Assembly (NCBI GenBank): GCA_016928355.1
Contig: JAFGKW010000006.1
Span: 1-64,000 of the forward strand
From: Methanomicrobiaceae archaeon
GTDB taxonomy: Archaea; Halobacteriota; Methanomicrobia; Methanomicrobiales; Methanomicrobiaceae
Length of the DNA: 64,000 nt
Direction: 5' to 3'
The translations under genes were made by a program, and so were the position numbers. Below are positions 53,168-61,339 of the stretch, piece by piece. Below the pieces are notes generated by a model. That model worked only from the letters and a program-made list of their open reading frames with translations. It was not told the origin of the DNA and did not search any database. Position 1 is the first letter of the stretch; each line of letters opens with the position of its first letter.

Positions 53168-54865
53168 ATGAAAAAATATCTGGTTACAGTTGTTATGATT
53201 GTCCTGGCAGTTCTTGCTGCATTTTCGGGGTGTACAGGCACCTCCGGGACAGATGATACACAAAAAACGGTGATTGATACACAGAAAGCTGAAATGGCAT
53301 CTGTTGCAGAAACACTGAGTTTGTTGATTAATGATGGTCTCGGGGAGATTGATATCGGCCTCTCCGGAAACGCTGAAGTTATCTCCTCATCCGGCCTAAC
53401 AGGCGGTGCGGCTGAAAAAGCCCTGTCTGAGAACCTCTTAAATTACCCGTGGGCAATATCCTCACTTGTTATCACAAAAGAAGGGGTTGTTGTGACGGCA
53501 GTGCCCAAAAATTACGAGGAGATTGTCGGGACGGATCTTAGCTGGCAGTCACAGGTTCAGAAGGCCAACATAGAACAGAAACCCATCGTCAGCGATCTCT
53601 TCACAATGGCCGAAGGGTTTGCCGGAATTTCACAGAGTTATCCTGTATTTTCTTCATCCGGAGATTATCTTGGGTATACTGATATGACCTACAAACCCGA
53701 TATATTCCTCAGCAGGCAGATAAAGCCGGTTATAGAAGACACTTCATATGAGGTCTGGGTTGCCCAGATAGATGGAACACTCATCTATGATACAAAGTCT
53801 GAAGAGATCGGCAATAATCTCCTTACAGATCCGATGTACAGTGATTCCGCCCTGCAGGAAGTGTTAACCCGTATTCTGGCAGAGCAGTCCGGTACAGGTG
53901 AATATACCTTCTCGGACAAGACATGGAGCCACAATGTTACAAAGACCGCTGTCTGGAGAACTGCCGGGATCAATGATGCGGAATGGAGAGTCGTAGTCAC
54001 ATATTCAGGTGACGGGAGCGGAGACAAAACAACAGTTGCACCAACACCTGTTACGGATTCAACAGATACACGATATGAAAACCTTAAGTCCTTTGTCGGC
54101 GAAGCCGTCACTTATGCGAAGGTTCATGGTAAAGAATCCGCATTGGAAGAGTTCAATAACGTGGACGGGTCGTTTATCAACGGTGAACTCTATATCTTTG
54201 CATACGAAACAGACGGAACCGTAATAGCGCTTCCCTACCAGCAGGAACTGCTTGGAACCTTGAGGGCCGGAATTCCTGATTCAAACAGTGTTGAATTTAT
54301 CGATGCAGCGATTGATGCCGCAAAGGCTGGTGGTGGTTCGATCTACTATATCTACCCGAATCCTGAAGATGACTTCAAAGAGGAGTTAAAACTCTCGTAT
54401 GTAGAGCCAGTCGATGATGGATGGTTCGTCGGAGCAGGTATCTATCTCCCTGAAATTCCGGCAGAATTCAATGATGGAGAGAAGGATGAACTTGTAAAGC
54501 GGGTGAAGAATGCACGTGATTATGCACAGGTGAATGGACTACTGGAGGCAGTTGCGGCTTTCAACGATCCGGAAGGCAGTTTCGCAGATGGCGGGAATTA
54601 TATCTTTGCATACGATTATAACGGAACCACCCTCGCACTTCCGTTCCAGCCTGAATATATCGGCACAAACAGGCTCGGGTTTTCCGATACATACGGCGTT
54701 AAAATCCTTCAGTGGGAGATATCCGTTGCAAAGTGCGACGGGGGATTTGTGTATGTGCATTACTTCGATCCCGATACGGCTGATGCCCGCCTTAAAATGT
54801 GCTATGTAACACCGGTCGATGGCGAATGGTTTGTAGGGTCCGGGATCTATACTGAGAGTTTGTAA
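53168..54865 (+). CDS. Cache-domain lipoprotein with two tandem C-terminal Cache-2-like repeats
   Basis: 565 residues. Lipobox FSGC at about residue 20-23 gives an external lipid-anchored protein. Residues about 35-285 form a double-Cache/PDC sensor (YPWAISSLVITKEGVVVTAV, DMTYKPDIFLSRQ). Residues about 305-430 and 440-565 are two copies of one domain, each with YIFAYETDGT/YIFAYDYNGT, ALP(Y/F)Q and DGWFVGAGIY/GEWFVGSGIY. No output domain, so a ligand-binding protein that may pass a signal to a separate receptor, or an uptake/scavenging protein. GGTGA seven bases upstream supports the start. Confidence 0.8.
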   Translation: MKKYLVTVVMIVLAVLAAFSGCTGTSGTDDTQKTVIDTQKAEMASVAETLSLLINDGLGEIDIGLSGNAEVISSSGLTGGAAEKALSENLLNYPWAISSLVITKEGVVVTAVPKNYEEIVGTDLSWQSQVQKANIEQKPIVSDLFTMAEGFAGISQSYPVFSSSGDYLGYTDMTYKPDIFLSRQIKPVIEDTSYEVWVAQIDGTLIYDTKSEEIGNNLLTDPMYSDSALQEVLTRILAEQSGTGEYTFSDKTWSHNVTKTAVWRTAGINDAEWRVVVTYSGDGSGDKTTVAPTPVTDSTDTRYENLKSFVGEAVTYAKVHGKESALEEFNNVDGSFINGELYIFAYETDGTVIALPYQQELLGTLRAGIPDSNSVEFIDAAIDAAKAGGGSIYYIYPNPEDDFKEELKLSYVEPVDDGWFVGAGIYLPEIPAEFNDGEKDELVKRVKNARDYAQVNGLLEAVAAFNDPEGSFADGGNYIFAYDYNGTTLALPFQPEYIGTNRLGFSDTYGVKILQWEISVAKCDGGFVYVHYFDPDTADARLKMCYVTPVDGEWFVGSGIYTESL

Positions 54866-54898
54866 ACCGGGAAAAAAGGAATAATTTTTTAAATCCGG

Positions 54899-55759
54899 TT
54901 AAATATGAATCTTAAAATTTTTAACTCCCGGCTTCATATCGAGTGAGACATCGAAATTCCTGACAGAATGCGTAAGTGCACCCATGCTTATGATATCTAT
55001 GTCGAGAACTGCATATGATTCCAGGCTGTTCGCGTTTACTCCGCCGGATACTTCTATTATGACCCTATCCCTGAGGCCTGCATTCTTTATCAGCATGGAA
55101 GCCTCAGAGACCTGTCCGGGCTCCATGTTATCGAGCATTATAATATCGGCACCGGCTTTTGCAGCGATGAGTGCCTCTGCTGGAGTTTCAGTCTCGATCT
55201 CGATCTTTTTGTATGCAGAATAATCCCTGGCTTTTCTGATCGCCTCTGCAGCACTGCACAATACAAGATGATTATCCTTTATCAGGAATGCATCGGAGAG
55301 ATCGAACCTGTGCGGGTCGCCGCCTCCGGCTGTAATTGCCTTCTTATCTATCGCCCTTGCACCCGGAGCTGTCTTTCTTGTCCCTGCAACTCTTACTCCG
55401 GAATTGAGTGAGTGTATCTTCCTGATCACCCTATTGGTCTTTGTTGCAATTCCGCTCATCCTACCTATGAGATTTAGTGCGGTTCTCTCGGCGAGAAGGA
55501 TTGCCCTTGCTTTCCCCCGGATCTCCATGATTTTTCTGCCGGCAGTTACCGTTTCGCCGTCCGAAGCCGTAAGTACAGCCTGTGCACCTGCATAGGCGAA
55601 AATAAATGCAGCTTCTTCAAGGCCGGAGATCACCCCTTCATCCTTCGCATAGATCTCTGCATAGGAGTCTGTATCCGGAATGAGTGCCTCTGATGTTATA
55701 TCTCCTCTTCCGGTATCTTCAAGGAGATAGCCTTTGAGGATTTCCCTGTCGATATGCAT
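54899..55759 (-). CDS. nadC: Nicotinate-nucleotide pyrophosphorylase (carboxylating)
   Basis: Converts quinolinate and PRPP to nicotinate mononucleotide. 286 residues, usual length. Signatures: LLEDTGRGDITSEALIP, GTRKTAPGARAIDKKAITAG with phosphate-binding basic residues, GGGDPHRFDLSDAFLIKDNH and ISMGALTHSV near the end. Last gene of nadX-nadA-nadC; three bases after nadA. Confidence 0.96.
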   Translation of the reverse strand: MHIDREILKGYLLEDTGRGDITSEALIPDTDSYAEIYAKDEGVISGLEEAAFIFAYAGAQAVLTASDGETVTAGRKIMEIRGKARAILLAERTALNLIGRMSGIATKTNRVIRKIHSLNSGVRVAGTRKTAPGARAIDKKAITAGGGDPHRFDLSDAFLIKDNHLVLCSAAEAIRKARDYSAYKKIEIETETPAEALIAAKAGADIIMLDNMEPGQVSEASMLIKNAGLRDRVIIEVSGGVNANSLESYAVLDIDIISMGALTHSVRNFDVSLDMKPGVKNFKIHI

Positions 55760-55762
55760 TAT

Positions 55763-56659
55763 TTAACCCCTGATTTTTATCATTCTCTCAATTGCACCCC
55801 TTGCACGGTTCATGATATCTTCATCAATAATGACCTCATACTCCTCCGACTTAAGTGAATCCCTGAGAATCTGAGGTGTAATCTTCTTCATATCAATGCA
55901 TACCGACTTTTCATAATGGCGAAATTCTTTGTCAGGGAACTCTTTCTTCAGCCTGTATGCCATATCCTTCTCGGTAAATACAGCCCATTTATCAGCTTCG
56001 TGTGCAATCTTTAGCATTCCGCCGGTGGATGCCACAAAATCGGATGCATCCCTGATCTTTTTCTCGCATTCCGGATGGCATACGATACAGTATTCCTTCT
56101 TTTTGGCTTCTTCCGCATCGCTAATCTCAAAGACCGCATGAACCGGGCAGTGTCCGTCCGGGGGAACGGGAATTATCTTCTTCTCAGGCACCTGCTCCTG
56201 CACCCATGAGCCGAGGTTTGAGTCCGGACCGAAGATTATCTCTGTCTCTGTCAGTGATCTGACAACACCTGCGGCATTTGCAGAGGTGCATGCGACATCC
56301 GCCTCGGCTTTGCATTCGGCTGATGAGTTTACATAGACCACTACAGCCGCACCCGGGTGTTTTTTCCTTGCCTCGCGTATCATCTCAGGCGTCAGCTGGT
56401 CGGCAAGCGGACATCCGGCATCCTTTACCGGCATAATCACCTTTTTTCCAGGGTTGAGTATCTTTGCCGTTTCTGCCATGAACTCAACACCGCAGAAGAC
56501 GATTATATCCTCTGTTGCCTCCTTTGCCTTTATTGCAAGCTCGAGGCTGTCACCGGTTATTCCGGCAAGATCCTGAATCTCCGGGGGCTGATAGTTATGA
56601 GCCAGGATGACTGCGTTCTTCTCTTTCCTGAGTTTCTCAATCTCTTCTCTGATACCCAT
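55763..56659 (-). CDS. nadA: Quinolinate synthase
   Basis: Condenses iminoaspartate with dihydroxyacetone phosphate to quinolinate using a [4Fe-4S] cluster. 298 residues. Motifs: ILAHNYQPPEIQDLAGITGD, VFCGVEFMAETAKILNP with the first Cys, DVACTSANAAG with the second, and IVCHPECEKK with the third. Nineteen bases after nadX, so NadX feeds NadA directly. Confidence 0.96.
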   Translation of the reverse strand: MGIREEIEKLRKEKNAVILAHNYQPPEIQDLAGITGDSLELAIKAKEATEDIIVFCGVEFMAETAKILNPGKKVIMPVKDAGCPLADQLTPEMIREARKKHPGAAVVVYVNSSAECKAEADVACTSANAAGVVRSLTETEIIFGPDSNLGSWVQEQVPEKKIIPVPPDGHCPVHAVFEISDAEEAKKKEYCIVCHPECEKKIRDASDFVASTGGMLKIAHEADKWAVFTEKDMAYRLKKEFPDKEFRHYEKSVCIDMKKITPQILRDSLKSEEYEVIIDEDIMNRARGAIERMIKIRG

Positions 56660-56678
56660 GGGAATCCGTGTTTTTATT

Positions 56679-57437
56679 TTATGTTCCGATCTTTATAGGA
56701 TCTTCGAGGTTTTTCAAAAGCGTTATAATCGAAAGTGCCGCAAGATAGCTTGTCGCAGGATTGTCCGGGCAGGGTTTGTTCTCGATTTTGAGGTTAAAAT
56801 TCCCGAAATCTCCTTCGACTATAATCTCGTGTGTGTTTCTTTTTAGTGCAGGATCGGCCCAGAGTTCAACTTCAACATCATGGCCTGTTGCAAGTTCGAG
56901 GGCTATTGCCACATTGATGTTCTTTGGAAAACGCCTTATGCACTCATCGGCTCTTCCGCTGAATACAAGCATCTTCTTATCCGTCTCTATACCGAGCGAA
57001 CGAGGGTTCTTGGTAGACCTGAGCAGGAGTTTTGATATGTTGGAGATTCTCCCTATCTTCAGGTTGTCGAGCCCCATTATTGCGCCGCTCGGGATGTATA
57101 TACTGCGCCCGGTCTTCTTTGCTGCATCCCTGAGACTGTTTTTCAGTTCAGGATCTGCGAGTGCTCCTACAGAGAGGATTACGATATCCTTTTCGTTGTC
57201 AAGGACTTTCTCCGCAAATTCGTGGACCGCGGCGACAGATGCTGCCTCAACGACGATATCAAGGTCTTCCTGTATGAACTCTTCAAAAGAGGAGAAGGGT
57301 TCTGCTCCTGTAATTTCCGCGATCTCTTCTGCACGTTCGTGCATGAGATCGAAACAGGCCTTTATTTCAAACCCTTCCGTGTCCCTCGCGATGACATGCG
57401 CCACATTTCCGCATCCAAGGAGGCCCACCTTTATCAT
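56679..57437 (-). CDS. nadX: L-aspartate dehydrogenase
   Basis: Oxidises L-aspartate to iminoaspartate with NAD(P)+, replacing oxygen-dependent NadB, as expected for an anaerobe. 252 residues: Rossmann motif GLLGCGNVAHVIARD, IYIPSGAIMGLDNLK with the catalytic region, and NINVAIALELATG. First gene of the NAD operon. A TATA-like TTTTTATTATAGA on the minus strand at 57511-57523 is the probable promoter. Confidence 0.94.
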   Translation of the reverse strand: MIKVGLLGCGNVAHVIARDTEGFEIKACFDLMHERAEEIAEITGAEPFSSFEEFIQEDLDIVVEAASVAAVHEFAEKVLDNEKDIVILSVGALADPELKNSLRDAAKKTGRSIYIPSGAIMGLDNLKIGRISNISKLLLRSTKNPRSLGIETDKKMLVFSGRADECIRRFPKNINVAIALELATGHDVEVELWADPALKRNTHEIIVEGDFGNFNLKIENKPCPDNPATSYLAALSIITLLKNLEDPIKIGT

Positions 57438-57562
57438 TGTTACTTATTGCTGCTTATTTACGGTTAATTGTTGTGATGAGGCTTCGATGGTTTTTGTATC
57501 CACTGGATCTTCTATAATAAAAAGAGGGTTTCAGGGGCATTGCTTGATATCGCCTGCACCAG
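57438..57562 (-). promoter_or_regulatory. nadX promoter region
   Basis: Minus-strand TTTTTATTATAGA at 57511-57523 lies about 75 bases before the nadX ATG and implies a leader of roughly 50 bases. No NrpR-type GGAA-N6-TTCC palindrome was seen. The rest of the stretch has no visible gene. Confidence 0.4.
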
Positions 57563-57610
57563 AATATATATAAACAATGTATGGTGAACTAATATTCAAT
57601 GTGTGGTGAA
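57563..57610 (+). promoter_or_regulatory. Aromatic operon promoter with direct repeats CAATGTRTGGTGAA
   Basis: AATATATATAAAC (57563-57575) is a good TATA box, predicting a start near 57595-57600. Two 14-base direct repeats, CAATGTATGGTGAA (57575-57588) and CAATGTGTGGTGAA (57597-57610), differ at one base and lie 22 bases apart, two helical turns, one touching the TATA box and one on the predicted start site. Likely repressor operators in addition to the downstream leader peptide. Confidence 0.55.
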
Positions 57611-57719
57611 TGTTTTTTCGCCGGTGAATGCTTTTATCTTTGATAGCAACCGCAATGAAATCCGCACATGTGAAAGATCCGCTTCTCCTGTGCAACTGAA
57701 CGGCCCAGCGGGAGCTCTT

Positions 57720-57824
57720 TTGATTTCATCGATATTTTTTGTATTTTTCAGCTCATTTAGCTACGTCTTTAGCTATTTCAGCTATTTCTACAGCTACTAT
57801 TCCAGCTGGCTGCCCCGCACCTGA
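57720..57824 (+). CDS. Aromatic/Ser-rich leader peptide (putative attenuator), 34 codons
   Basis: TTG start at 57720, five bases after GGGAG (57710-57714). Of 34 residues, eight are Phe, six Tyr, one Trp and ten Ser; the core runs SSFSYVFSYFSYFYSYYSSW and ends LPRT before TGA at 57822. The frame extends upstream to GTG codons at 57603/57606 (73 residues), which could serve if the mRNA is leaderless. Aromatic codons immediately before an operon making Phe, Tyr and chorismate are exactly what an attenuation leader would carry. Too biased and short to be an enzyme; 77 bases later the first structural gene begins. Confidence 0.75.
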   Translation: MISSIFFVFFSSFSYVFSYFSYFYSYYSSWLPRT

Positions 57825-57901
57825 AAACAGACTGCTTTGTGAACAACTCCGCAGGCTTTTTGGGTGCTGAACAGGTTATGATAATTTAGAGAGTGATAAT
57901 T
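57825..57901 (+). promoter_or_regulatory. Putative attenuator region between leader peptide and first aro gene
   Basis: Contains an imperfect stem CTGC (57832-57835) with GCAG (57851-57854) directly before a T5 tract (57857-57861), and a competing longer-range pair GCACC (57817-57821, inside the leader ORF) with GGTGC (57863-57867). A ribosome on the leader codons would mask GCACC and change which pair forms. GAGAGTGAT before ATG 57902 is the Shine-Dalgarno of the first gene. Pairings were found by eye; energies not computed. Confidence 0.4.
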
Positions 57902-58696
57902 ATGCGTGGAAAAGAGATCCGTCTTGAAAGGATAATGAAAAGGGACACCGGAACGACGGTCATAGTCCCTATGGACCACGGGGTATCTTCAGGCCCGATT
58001 CCGGGACTGATTGATTTGGACAGGAGTGTCGAACTTGTCGCCCGTGGCGGTGCTAATGCTGTAATCGGGCATATGGGCCTTGCTTTGCATGGCCATCGAA
58101 AAGGAGGGCCCGATATCGGGCTTATACTGCATTTATCGGCGAGCACCGATCTCGGGCCTGATCCCAACAACAAGGTACTTGTGAATTCCGTACAGAATGC
58201 ACTGAAAATGGGTGCCGACGGTGTATCGGTTCATATTAACATCGGCGCTGAATCCGAGGCACGAATGCTGCAGGATCTTGGCTCGATTGCAATCGAGTGC
58301 ATAGAATGGGGTATGCCGCTTCTTGCGATGATGTACCCCCGTGGTAAGAAAATAAACAACGAGAACATGGTAAACTCGATAAAGATCGCGGCAAGAGTTG
58401 CATCCGAACTGGGTGCAGACATTGTAAAAACCGTGTATACCGGCGATCCCGACTCGTTCAGGGAGGTCACCGAGGGGTGTCATGTTCCGGTGGTGATTGC
58501 AGGAGGCTCGAAGTCGGATGACCTGACAACACTGAAACTCATCGAAGGTTCGATGGAGGGCGGTGGTGCTGGTGTATCCATCGGCAGAAATGCATTTCAG
58601 CACAAGCACCCTGATAAATTTGTAAGGGCCGCATCGATGATAGTGCATGAGAGAAAATCTGCCGAAGAGGCGATTGAGATCCTAAAACAGGAATAA
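57902..58696 (+). CDS. Archaeal class I aldolase paralog 1: ADTH synthase or FBP aldolase
   Basis: 264 residues from ATG 57902 (GTGAT four bases upstream; an in-frame GTG at 57893 is rejected). TIM-barrel DeoC/FbaB family: VPMDHGVSSGPIPGLIDL, MMYPRGKK and GADIVKTVYTGDPDSF with the Schiff-base Lys, and a phosphate-binding GGGAGVSIGRNAFQH. In methanogens two such enzymes make the shikimate precursor: one forms 6-deoxy-5-ketofructose-1-phosphate, the other condenses it with aspartate semialdehyde to ADTH. Which reaction this copy performs I cannot decide. Confidence 0.85.
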   Translation: MRGKEIRLERIMKRDTGTTVIVPMDHGVSSGPIPGLIDLDRSVELVARGGANAVIGHMGLALHGHRKGGPDIGLILHLSASTDLGPDPNNKVLVNSVQNALKMGADGVSVHINIGAESEARMLQDLGSIAIECIEWGMPLLAMMYPRGKKINNENMVNSIKIAARVASELGADIVKTVYTGDPDSFREVTEGCHVPVVIAGGSKSDDLTTLKLIEGSMEGGGAGVSIGRNAFQHKHPDKFVRAASMIVHERKSAEEAIEILKQE

Positions 58697-58714
58697 TAGA
58701 AGGGGAGTGTTAGA

Positions 58715-59509
58715 ATGATTGGAAAACAGATACGTCTTGAACGAATCATGAACAGGAACACGGGCAGAACCGTAATAATTCCTATGGACCACGGGTTCAC
58801 ACTCGGCCAGATCGAAGGGCTTGGCAATATGCCGGAGATAATATCCTCGGTTGCCGAGGGCGGTGCGAACGCTATCGTCCTTCACAAGGGAATGGTTAAG
58901 GCAGGTCACAGAAAGCACGGGAAGGATATCGGGCTCATCGTCCATCTGTCAGCTAGTACATCCTTAAATCCCGATCCCAATGACAAGGTCATGGTATGCA
59001 CGGTCGAGGAGGCGATCGCACTTGGAGCGGATGCGGTATCGATACATATCAACCTCGGTGCACCCAACGAGTCGAAGATGATCGGTGATGCCGGGATGGT
59101 ATCCAAGCAGTGTACGAAATGGGGTATTCCGCTCCTGATAATGATCTACCCCCGCGGCGAGGGCATAGATCCAAATTCACTCCAGTCGGTTGGCCACTGT
59201 GTCAGGGTTGCAGAGGAGCTCGGAGCTGACCTGATTAAGACCAACTACACGGGAGACCCTGAGAGCTTTAAAAAGATAACATCGGCCTGCTCGGTCCCGG
59301 TCCTCATCGCCGGCGGTGAAAAGGCGGGCGATCTCCAGACGCTTGAGACTGTCCTTGACTCTGTTGAGGCCGGCGGTGCCGGGGTATGCCTCGGAAGAAA
59401 CTCATTCCAGCGCGAGAACCCTTCGGAATTTATCGGGGCCCTGTACAGGGTTGTCAACGGAGAGGCGACACCACAGGAGGCGATAAACAGAATGGAGAAG
59501 CGATCATGA
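58715..59509 (+). CDS. Archaeal class I aldolase paralog 2: ADTH synthase or FBP aldolase
   Basis: 264 residues, full-length paralog of the preceding gene (shared RLERIM, GGANA, IGLI-HLSAST and YPRG motifs). PMDHGFTLGQIEGLGNM, GADLIKTNYTGDPESF with the catalytic Lys and GGAGVCLGRNSFQRENP. Starts 18 bases after paralog 1 with GGGGAGTG upstream. Its last bases overlap DHQ synthase II (ATGA), the next enzyme of the ADTH route, which favours this copy as the ADTH synthase; this is inference from position. Confidence 0.85.
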   Translation: MIGKQIRLERIMNRNTGRTVIIPMDHGFTLGQIEGLGNMPEIISSVAEGGANAIVLHKGMVKAGHRKHGKDIGLIVHLSASTSLNPDPNDKVMVCTVEEAIALGADAVSIHINLGAPNESKMIGDAGMVSKQCTKWGIPLLIMIYPRGEGIDPNSLQSVGHCVRVAEELGADLIKTNYTGDPESFKKITSACSVPVLIAGGEKAGDLQTLETVLDSVEAGGAGVCLGRNSFQRENPSEFIGALYRVVNGEATPQEAINRMEKRS

Positions 59510-60498
59510 AACTTTTCTGGATCGACCTGAGAGAGTGGGACAAGGATGCCGCAACAACTGCGATCGAGAGTGGTGCGGATGCGATTATATCGGAGAATTC
59601 TGCACCCATAAGGGAACTTGGGTTAATTAAAGTGATATCCCCGGACGGCGATCTTGTCCCTGGAAAGGATGTCTCCGAAGTGGAGATCACAGACAAAAAA
59701 TCCGAAGAAAATGCCGCAGAACTTGGAAAAAAGGGCTACGTCATAGTTTCGACGACCGACTGGACGGTTATCCCTCTCGAAAACCTGGTCGCACAGTCTG
59801 ATCGGATAATCGCAGCGGTGGCTGACGAAAAAGAGGCTGAGACCGCTCTCGGAGTGCTTGAAGGCGGTGTTGCAGGAATACTGCTCAAAAATACTGATCC
59901 GAATGTGATAAAGTCCGTATCCGGGCTCGTGAAGAAATCCGGTGGAAACATCGATCTTTCGGTGTTCACTGTTAAATCGGTCACCTCAGCAGGTATGGGT
60001 GATCGTGTCTGTGTTGATACATGCACAATGATGAAAGACGGTGAAGGGTTGGCTATCGGAAATACTTCATCCGCATTCCTCCTGGTTCATGCAGAGACAC
60101 TTGAAAACCCCTACGTCTCCCCGAGACCGTTCAGGGTGAATGCCGGTGCGGTGCATTCCTATGCACTTGTTGCAGGAGGAAAGACATCCTATCTCTCCGA
60201 GATTTCGGCAGGCGACCGCGTGCTGGTAGTAAACAGCAGAGGCGAAACAGAAGAGGCGACCGTCGGCCGTGTAAAGATAGAGAAGCGACCGCTCCTGCTT
60301 GTAGAGGCCGAACCCGAAGGCGGAGGAGCACCGATCTCTGCAGTACTCCAGAATGCCGAAACTATACGTCTCATTCGCGAGGACGGGAATGCCGTATCCG
60401 TAATCGACTTAAAGCCCGGCGACAGGATTCTCGGGAGGCTGGAGAAGGGCGGAAGGCACTTCGGCCATGCAATCGATGAGACAATCCTTGAGAAATGA
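59506..60498 (+). CDS. 3-dehydroquinate synthase II (archaeal AroB')
   Basis: 331 residues from ATG 59506 (MKLFWIDLREWDKDAA); the longer frame from 59386 runs through the neighbour and is rejected. Oxidatively deaminates and cyclises ADTH to 3-dehydroquinate with NAD+, replacing bacterial DAHP/AroB chemistry. Motifs: GDRVCVDTCTMMKDGEGLAIG, FRVNAGAVHSYALVAGGKTS, YLSEISAGDRVLVVNS. Coupled to the aldolase upstream by ATGA overlap. Confidence 0.94.
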   Translation: MKLFWIDLREWDKDAATTAIESGADAIISENSAPIRELGLIKVISPDGDLVPGKDVSEVEITDKKSEENAAELGKKGYVIVSTTDWTVIPLENLVAQSDRIIAAVADEKEAETALGVLEGGVAGILLKNTDPNVIKSVSGLVKKSGGNIDLSVFTVKSVTSAGMGDRVCVDTCTMMKDGEGLAIGNTSSAFLLVHAETLENPYVSPRPFRVNAGAVHSYALVAGGKTSYLSEISAGDRVLVVNSRGETEEATVGRVKIEKRPLLLVEAEPEGGGAPISAVLQNAETIRLIREDGNAVSVIDLKPGDRILGRLEKGGRHFGHAIDETILEK

Positions 60499-60508
60499 GG
60501 CTTATTTC

Positions 60509-61339
60509 ATGAACAGTATAGGTATCATCGGCGGCAGCGGAGGAATGGGGAGGCTCTTTTCATCCGTATTTTCAAGTGCAGGTTTCGAGGTTCTGGTATC
60601 CGGAAGAAACACCGAACTCTCGAACAGGGACCTTGCAGAGAATTGTGACATCGTGATGATTTCCGTTCCTATAAGGGCGACAGTGGAGGTAATCCGCGGG
60701 ATAGCCCCTCTAATGAGAGATGACCAGGTGCTCTGTGATCTGACCTCGGTCAAGAAGGTACCTGTATCGGAGATGCTCGAATCAGAGGCTTCGGTTATCG
60801 GTTTTCACCCGATGTTCGGGCCGAACCTGCCCGGGATTCGGGGGCAGAATATAGTTGCAACGCCTGCAAGATGTCCGGATGAGACACTCTCATTGTTTAC
60901 ATCTATATTTGCCTCCGAAGGTGCCAGGGTCACTGTAATGACACCGGAAGAGCATGACAGGGTTATGGCCGTTGTACAGGGGCTTGTGCATTTCGCGACC
61001 CTTGCTGTGGCCGATGCTGTCAGGACGAGCGGGACCGATTTAGAGAAGATACTCTCCGTCATGAGCCCGGTATACAGGATCGAGATGGGCCTTATCGGCA
61101 GGATACTTGGTCAGAACCCGGACCTGTACGGCGATATTCTCAGGATGAATCCTGAGGTTATGCCTGTGCTTGAAGGCTTTTCGCAGTCTGTGGAAAGGCT
61201 AAAAAAGTCTGTATCCGCCTGGGAGGATGATGACTTCCAGGCGTTCTTCGCCGGGAACAGGGAATGCTTCGAAGACTATGTAACTCTTGCAACAAGAGAT
61301 ACGGATGCCCTGATAGAGGCACTGGTGAACCTGACATGA
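60509..61339 (+). CDS. tyrA: Prephenate dehydrogenase
   Basis: 276 residues from ATG 60509; TGAGG lies about eight bases upstream. N-terminal GIIGGSGGMGRLFSSVF binds NAD(P); CDLTSVKKVPVSEML and GFHPMFGPNLPGIRGQNIV are the substrate-site motifs; then a helical dimerisation domain. Oxidatively decarboxylates prephenate to 4-hydroxyphenylpyruvate for tyrosine. No fused chorismate mutase; none is recognised in the window. Ends in an ATGA overlap with pheA. Confidence 0.93.
   Translation: MNSIGIIGGSGGMGRLFSSVFSSAGFEVLVSGRNTELSNRDLAENCDIVMISVPIRATVEVIRGIAPLMRDDQVLCDLTSVKKVPVSEMLESEASVIGFHPMFGPNLPGIRGQNIVATPARCPDETLSLFTSIFASEGARVTVMTPEEHDRVMAVVQGLVHFATLAVADAVRTSGTDLEKILSVMSPVYRIEMGLIGRILGQNPDLYGDILRMNPEVMPVLEGFSQSVERLKKSVSAWEDDDFQAFFAGNRECFEDYVTLATRDTDALIEALVNLT

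Noticed and set aside
57628-57699. Second small upstream ORF (23 codons, Leu/Ala-rich) before the aromatic leader peptide
   Set aside because: GGTGA directly abuts the ATG without spacing, and its composition has no link to the operon's products; kept only as a possibility.
57720-57824. Leader tract as merely a DNA tandem repeat (AGCT every 9-12 bases)
   Set aside because: AGCT recurs, but the spacing is irregular and always in phase with codons for Phe-Ser-Tyr; the Shine-Dalgarno and gene context favour a coding leader.
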